Origin: Allotamlana fucoidanivorans
GTDB taxonomy: Bacteria; Bacteroidota; Bacteroidia; Flavobacteriales; Flavobacteriaceae
Assembly: GCF_006265225.1 (NCBI RefSeq)
Contig: NZ_VDCS01000001.1
Location: 62,001 to 126,000, forward strand
Direction: 5' to 3'
Length of the DNA: 64,000 nt
In this document: one piece after another, positions 61,862-64,000 of the stretch
Layout: the number at the start of each line of letters is the position of its first letter
How positions within the stretch are numbered: the stretch's first letter is position 1
Position numbers and translations under genes: made by a program
Notes under the pieces: generated by a model
Told to the model about the DNA's origin: nothing
The model's database searches: none
Seen by the model: only the letters and a program-made list of their open reading frames with translations

Positions 61862-63256
61862 TCACCCCTTCCCAATAGAATAACAAACAAAACCAATATC
61901 CTCAAGTTTTTGTGTATCTAAAATACCACGACCATCAAAAACAAAGGCTGGCTTCAACATGTTATCATATATACGTTGCCAATCATACGCTTTAAAGGCA
62001 TCCCACTCCGTTAACACAGCAACCGCATGCGAATCTTTACAAGCCTCATAAGGATCAGCCTTTACCTTTAATAAGTTTCTATTTTCTTCTTCCGATCGGG
62101 TATTTAAATAATCTAAATCAGCATACATGCGTTCTTCAACCACTTTAGGATCATAAACGGCTATATGCGCTTGTTCATTCAATAAATTATCAGCTACCTG
62201 TATCGCAGCAGACTCACGCGTGTCATTAGTATCTTTCTTAAAAGCCCAACCCAAAAAAGTGATCTTTTTCCCAGAAACGGTGTTATAAAGAGTACTGACA
62301 ATATTATTTGAAAACCGATTCTTTTGATAATCATTCATGATAATGACTTGTTCCCAGTAATCAGCCACTTCATTCAGCCCATAAGTTTTCGCAATATAAA
62401 CAAGATTTAAGATGTCCTTTTGAAAACAGGATCCCCCAAAACCCACAGAAGATTTCAAAAACTTAGAACCAATTCTGGAATCCATACCAATAGCCTTAGC
62501 CACTTCGTTAACATCGGCACCCGTTTTTTCACAAAGCACAGATAGCGAATTGATGGAAGACACCCGCTGTGCCAAAAAGGCATTCGCTGTTAATTTAGAC
62601 AACTCTGAGGACCACACATTGGTCGTTAAAATACGCTCTTGGGGTACCCAATTTGCATAAATATCGACTAAAGCTTGAATGGCTTGCTTACCTTTATCTG
62701 ACATATCCCCTCCAATCAACACACGATCTGGAGCTAATAAATCTTCAATGGCTGTTCCTTCGGCTAAAAACTCCGGGTTCGATAAGATTTGAAACTCCAC
62801 CCCGTTTCCAGTATGATCTAAAATATTCTTGATGGCCGAAGCCGTACGCACTGGCAAAGTAGATTTCTCAACAACAATCTTATTGGTTTTAGAAACAGAA
62901 GCTATTTGTCGTGCACAGAGCTCAATGTATTTTAAATCGGCTGCCATGCCTTTGCCTTTACCATAGGTTTTGGTAGGCGTATTCACCGAAATAAATATCA
63001 TATCGGCTTCATCAATGGCCTGATCTACATAAGTAGAGAAAAATAAGTTTCTTCCACGAGCCTCTTCAACTACTTTATCCAATCCGGGTTCAAAGACCGG
63101 TAATTTATCTAAATCGTCATCATTCCAGGCGGCTATTCTTGCAGCATTTACATCAACAACCGTGACCTTTATATGTGGGCATTTTTGTGCAATAACGGCC
63201 ATAGTTGGGCCGCCTACGTAGCCTGCGCCGATGCAACAGATATTTTTTATTTTCAT
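61862..63256 (-). CDS. ugd: UDP-glucose 6-dehydrogenase
   Basis: A 464-residue NAD-dependent enzyme oxidising UDP-glucose to UDP-glucuronate. The N-terminus [20 protein letters not shown] and the segment [20 protein letters not shown] resemble the animal-type UGDH more than the shorter typical bacterial form. The catalytic cysteine lies in [20 protein letters not shown], and [20 protein letters not shown] is the C-terminal domain signature. It supplies the decarboxylase encoded downstream. A GT4 gene lies 36 bases upstream on the same strand. Confidence 0.95.
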   Translation of the reverse strand: MKIKNICCIGAGYVGGPTMAVIAQKCPHIKVTVVDVNAARIAAWNDDDLDKLPVFEPGLDKVVEEARGRNLFFSTYVDQAIDEADMIFISVNTPTKTYGKGKGMAADLKYIELCARQIASVSKTNKIVVEKSTLPVRTASAIKNILDHTGNGVEFQILSNPEFLAEGTAIEDLLAPDRVLIGGDMSDKGKQAIQALVDIYANWVPQERILTTNVWSSELSKLTANAFLAQRVSSINSLSVLCEKTGADVNEVAKAIGMDSRIGSKFLKSSVGFGGSCFQKDILNLVYIAKTYGLNEVADYWEQVIIMNDYQKNRFSNNIVSTLYNTVSGKKITFLGWAFKKDTNDTRESAAIQVADNLLNEQAHIAVYDPKVVEERMYADLDYLNTRSEEENRNLLKVKADPYEACKDSHAVAVLTEWDAFKAYDWQRIYDNMLKPAFVFDGRGILDTQKLEDIGFVCYSIGKG

Positions 63257-63292
63257 TTTATTTGTAATATTATATCTTAAAAAAACATAGAA

Positions 63293-64000
63293 TTAATTAG
63301 ACTTTAGCATATCATAAATGTTCTCCAGATCCTTAATGTTATTCTCTAAATTAAATTCTTTATTAAATAAATTAAATGAGTTTTGCTCGAATTTTTGCCT
63401 TAATACGTCATCATCTAATAATTGACATATCCTATCAGACATTTCCATTTCATCAAAATCCTTTATTAAAAATCCGTTATGGCCCTCCTTTACAAGATCT
63501 TTATTACCATCACATTGAGTTACAACACATGCCTTTGATAATGATAAACTTTCAATAATAGAATAAGGTAATCCTTCATATCTAGATGTGGATATATACA
63601 ATTTAGCCTGTTTAATGATTTGTAATATTTTCTCGCGTTCGATCCAGTCTACTAAGGTTACATTAGATTGTAACTCATACTCCTCAATCAATTGATTAAC
63701 TGCATTTTTATTTGGACTATATTCACCCACTCCCATTAAAACTAAATGGATATTAGGTTTCTTTAGTTTCATTCTTTTAATAACTTCTATCATCATTTCA
63801 ATATTTTTCTGAAATGAAGGTCTCCCAACGGAACAAATAAATTCATCTGGTAATTTGAAATCATTAAATTCGCCATCATTTGAATTCATTGGTAAAATAG
63901 AATTGTTAAATAATATGGTTTTGTCGGGATGGTAACCTACTTCGTTTATACCTCGTTCTATTTCAGAATTTGAAGTTGCCAATAAATAGGAATTTACTCT
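63293..64000 (-). CDS. Glycosyltransferase family 4, C-terminal part
   Basis: The reading frame stays open to the window edge (first visible residues RVNSYLLATSNSEIERGI), so the N-terminal domain lies outside. The visible 235 residues are the donor-binding half of a GT-B enzyme: ICSVGRPSFQKNIEMMIEVI, LVLMGVGEYSPNKN, LYISTSRYEGLPYSIIESLS and the late EGHNGFLIKDFDEMEMSD. It adds a sugar to the exopolysaccharide unit. An internal TTG at 63982 is not the true start. The gene continues the minus-strand cluster into the next region. Confidence 0.9.
   Translation of the reverse strand, partial: RVNSYLLATSNSEIERGINEVGYHPDKTILFNNSILPMNSNDGEFNDFKLPDEFICSVGRPSFQKNIEMMIEVIKRMKLKKPNIHLVLMGVGEYSPNKNAVNQLIEEYELQSNVTLVDWIEREKILQIIKQAKLYISTSRYEGLPYSIIESLSLSKACVVTQCDGNKDLVKEGHNGFLIKDFDEMEMSDRICQLLDDDVLRQKFEQNSFNLFNKEFNLENNIKDLENIYDMLKSN

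Noticed and set aside
1-64000. CRISPR arrays, rRNA, tRNA, prophage or integrative element
   Set aside because: No regularly spaced repeats, cloverleaf-like sequences, integrase or phage structural genes were recognised anywhere in the window.

Overview
The window is AT-rich chromosomal DNA of a Bacteroidota bacterium, very probably a marine-type member of the Flavobacteriaceae. The evidence is two type IX secretion genes (porZ, porW/sprE), a SusC/SusD pair, a split ATP synthase operon without the beta and epsilon genes, many flavobacterial DUF families (DUF6090, DUF6168, DUF5687, DUF6427, DUF6341, DUF4254, DUF4292), and repeated occurrences of the Bacteroidetes -7 promoter element TAnnTTTG upstream of genes. 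No rRNA, tRNA or CRISPR array was seen.

Layout. 0-14.9 kb is core genome: recO (cut by the window edge) and porZ, gdhA, an outer-membrane protein, a DUF3298-type lipoprotein, DinB, an ArsC-like protein, a SulP transporter, CvpA, pheS, gpsA and several conserved unknowns. 14.9-16.3 kb is a decayed patch holding a dead IS3-family insertion sequence and hairpins. 16.3-27.3 kb carries trpS, dprA, a HU/SPOR protein, a thioesterase and a six-gene minus-strand operon (flippase, dUTPase, sugar nucleotidyltransferase, TPR lipoprotein-biogenesis-like protein, DUF4292 lipoprotein, EnvC-like factor). 27.4-36.1 kb is the ATP synthase cluster atpB-E-F-H-A-G, preceded by porW, bactofilin, AtpZ-like and DUF6168 genes. 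36.2-40.4 kb has an ABC exporter, DUF2059, a PadR regulator with a perfect 36-bp palindrome, and a PaaE-like oxidoreductase.

40.4-52.1 kb is the accessory highlight: a small SusC/SusD-type uptake locus. It begins with a promoter and a 21-bp-spaced direct repeat, followed by a truncated susC, an 80-bp inverted-repeat-bounded scar and the last 42 residues of an AraC-type (probably hybrid two-component) regulator. These lead into a gene encoding a sulfatase fused to an SMP-30/gluconolactonase domain, then an intact susC, susD, a terminator and a very large FG-GAP/UnbV lipoprotein. The arrangement looks like an uptake locus rebuilt by deletion or recombination.

52-57 kb returns to core genes (GT9, DUF4254, upp, DUF6427, DUF6341, purD), several of them overlapping tail to tail. 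57-64 kb is the edge of an exopolysaccharide cluster: an adenylate-forming CapK-like enzyme, GT2, a polyprenyl glycosylphosphotransferase, UDP-glucuronate decarboxylase, UDP-glucose dehydrogenase and a GT4 cut by the window end. Together the dehydrogenase and decarboxylase would supply UDP-xylose. A 370-bp gap between those two genes holds REP-like repeats and an 11-bp perfect hairpin.

All functional names rest on recognition of motifs in the translated sequence; no database search was run.
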